Source: Betaproteobacteria bacterium
GTDB taxonomy: Bacteria > Pseudomonadota > Gammaproteobacteria > Burkholderiales > SG8-41
NCBI GenBank assembly: GCA_021414185.1
Contig: JAIOOZ010000410.1
Coordinates: forward strand, 1 to 13,234
Length of the DNA: 13,234 nucleotides
Reading direction: 5' to 3'
In this document: piece after piece, positions 12,351 through 13,234 of the stretch
Layout: each line of letters begins with the position of its first letter
How positions within the stretch are numbered: position 1 is the stretch's first letter
Position numbers and translations under genes: made by a program
The notes under the pieces: model-generated
Database searches by the model: none
Told to the model about the DNA's origin: nothing
The model's input: the letters and a program-made list of their open reading frames with translations, nothing else

Positions 12351-13234
12351 ATGAGCGTGAGCAGTCTGGAGCAACTGGAAACGCCCTGTCTCGTGCTCGA
12401 GCGCGGCAAGGTGGAGCGCAACATCGCGCGCATGCGCGACCACCTCGCGAAGCTGAAAGTCGGGCTGCGTCCGCACGTCAAGACGGCCAAATGTTTCGAG
12501 GTCGCGCGCCTCGCGCTTGACGGCCAGCCCGGCGGCATTACGGTGTCGACGCTGAAGGAAGCCGAGCAGTTTTTTGCGCACGGCATCACGGATATTTTGT
12601 ACGCGGTCGGCATCACGCCGAACAAGCTCGACCATGTCGCGGCGTTGCGGCGCAAGGGCGCCGACATCACCATCATTCTCGACAATGTCGAAGCGGCGCG
12701 CATCGTCGCTGCACGCGGCAAGGCGCTCGGCCTTGAATTTCCGGCACTGATAGAAATCGACAGCGACGCCCATCGTTCGGGTGTGAAGCCCGAAGACGCA
12801 GCGCTGATAGAGATCGGCCGCGTCCTCGCGGCCGGCGGCGGCGCGCAATTGCGCGGTATCATGACCCACGCGGGCGATTCGTACAACTGCGATACCGTGG
12901 AAAAAATCCGCGCGATGGCGGTGCGCGAGCGCAATGCCGTTGCACGCTGCGCGGAACGGTTGCGCGCGGCGGGGCTGCCTTGTCCTATCGTGAGCGTCGG
13001 CTCGACGCCGACCGCCACTTACAGCGAAGACCTCGCCGGCGTCACGGAAGTGCGCGCCGGTGTCTACATGTTTTTCGATCTGGTGATGGCGGGCCTCAAC
13101 GTGTGCGCCATCGACGACATCGGGGTGTCGGTGCTGGCGACCGTCATCGGCCATCAGGCCGACAAGGGCTGGATCATCACGGACGCGGGCTGGATGGCGA
13201 TGTCGCGCGACCGCGGCACTTCCAGCCAGAAAAT
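12351..13234 (+). CDS. D-threonine aldolase-type PLP enzyme (alanine racemase fold), cut by window edge
   Basis: The first 294 residues of an enzyme of the fold-III PLP group that includes metal-activated D-threonine aldolase and D-serine dehydratase (DSD1). D-threonine aldolase cleaves D-beta-hydroxy amino acids to glycine and an aldehyde. Seen: LETPCLVLERGKVERNI at the N-terminus, the PLP-lysine motif RPHVKTAK (Lys44), TVSTLKEAEQFFAHGITDILYA, EIDSDAHRSGV, GIMTHAGDSY, VSVGSTPTA and EVRAGVYMFFDL. The metal-binding His/Cys residues expected near the C-terminus lie beyond the right edge, so aldolase cannot be told from dehydratase. ATG 12351 has a GTGAGGT site about 8 nt upstream. It lies 103 bp after ychF, behind two hairpins, and is probably separately expressed. 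Confidence 0.88.
   Translation, partial: MSVSSLEQLETPCLVLERGKVERNIARMRDHLAKLKVGLRPHVKTAKCFEVARLALDGQPGGITVSTLKEAEQFFAHGITDILYAVGITPNKLDHVAALRRKGADITIILDNVEAARIVAARGKALGLEFPALIEIDSDAHRSGVKPEDAALIEIGRVLAAGGGAQLRGIMTHAGDSYNCDTVEKIRAMAVRERNAVARCAERLRAAGLPCPIVSVGSTPTATYSEDLAGVTEVRAGVYMFFDLVMAGLNVCAIDDIGVSVLATVIGHQADKGWIITDAGWMAMSRDRGTSSQK

Noticed and set aside
11501..13018. Long minus-strand open frame of 505 codons, opposite ychF and the next gene
   Set aside because: It lies wholly over two well-identified plus-strand genes and their gap. The product is Arg/Ala-rich with no family look, as expected for a shadow frame in GC-rich DNA. The similar long frames at 1045-2028, 3656-4684 and 12237-13154 were rejected for the same reason.

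Overview
The window looks like chromosomal DNA from a Gram-negative, GC-rich proteobacterium, most likely a betaproteobacterium. The backbone order TPR lipoprotein, lolB, ispE, tRNA-Gln, prs, rplY, pth, ychF is the classic pseudomonad/betaproteobacterial housekeeping cluster. The prs, ispE and rplY proteins read as betaproteobacterial (for example, the PRPP loop of Prs is DDMVDTANT). The assignment rests on synteny and remembered family sequences, not on a search.

Left third, minus strand (1-4693). A four-gene set reads leftward: an ABC ATPase, an ABC-2-type permease, a GldG-like auxiliary membrane protein and a DUF4340 membrane-anchored protein. Downstream lies mutM (Fpg DNA glycosylase), cut by the left edge. 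The ABC set resembles the Gld-type ABC module first known from gliding Bacteroidetes. Its job here is unknown.

A 150-bp gap (4694-4845) holds divergent promoter candidates. The plus-strand cluster then begins. It has an LbcA-like TPR lipoprotein, LolB (lipoprotein insertion into the outer membrane), IspE (isoprenoid precursors), tRNA-Gln(UUG), Prs (PRPP synthesis), ribosomal protein L25/Ctc with a Lys-rich tail and a strong terminator, Pth (peptidyl-tRNA hydrolase) and YchF (ribosome-associated ATPase). At the right edge is the start of a D-threonine-aldolase-type PLP enzyme.

Three things stand out. (1) The intergenic gaps are largely filled by short elements built from about three tandem heptamers per arm, usually as inverted arms around a 25-110-nt core. 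At least four heptamer families occur in 13 kb. They often run from one gene's stop almost to the next gene's start. (2) Pth lacks about 36 internal residues, including the catalytic-site Asn loop, and carries a frameshifted low-complexity tail. (3) A promoter-like site with a GC-rich discriminator sits inside ispE, where the codons turn abruptly rare and AT-rich. It could drive tRNA-Gln and prs.
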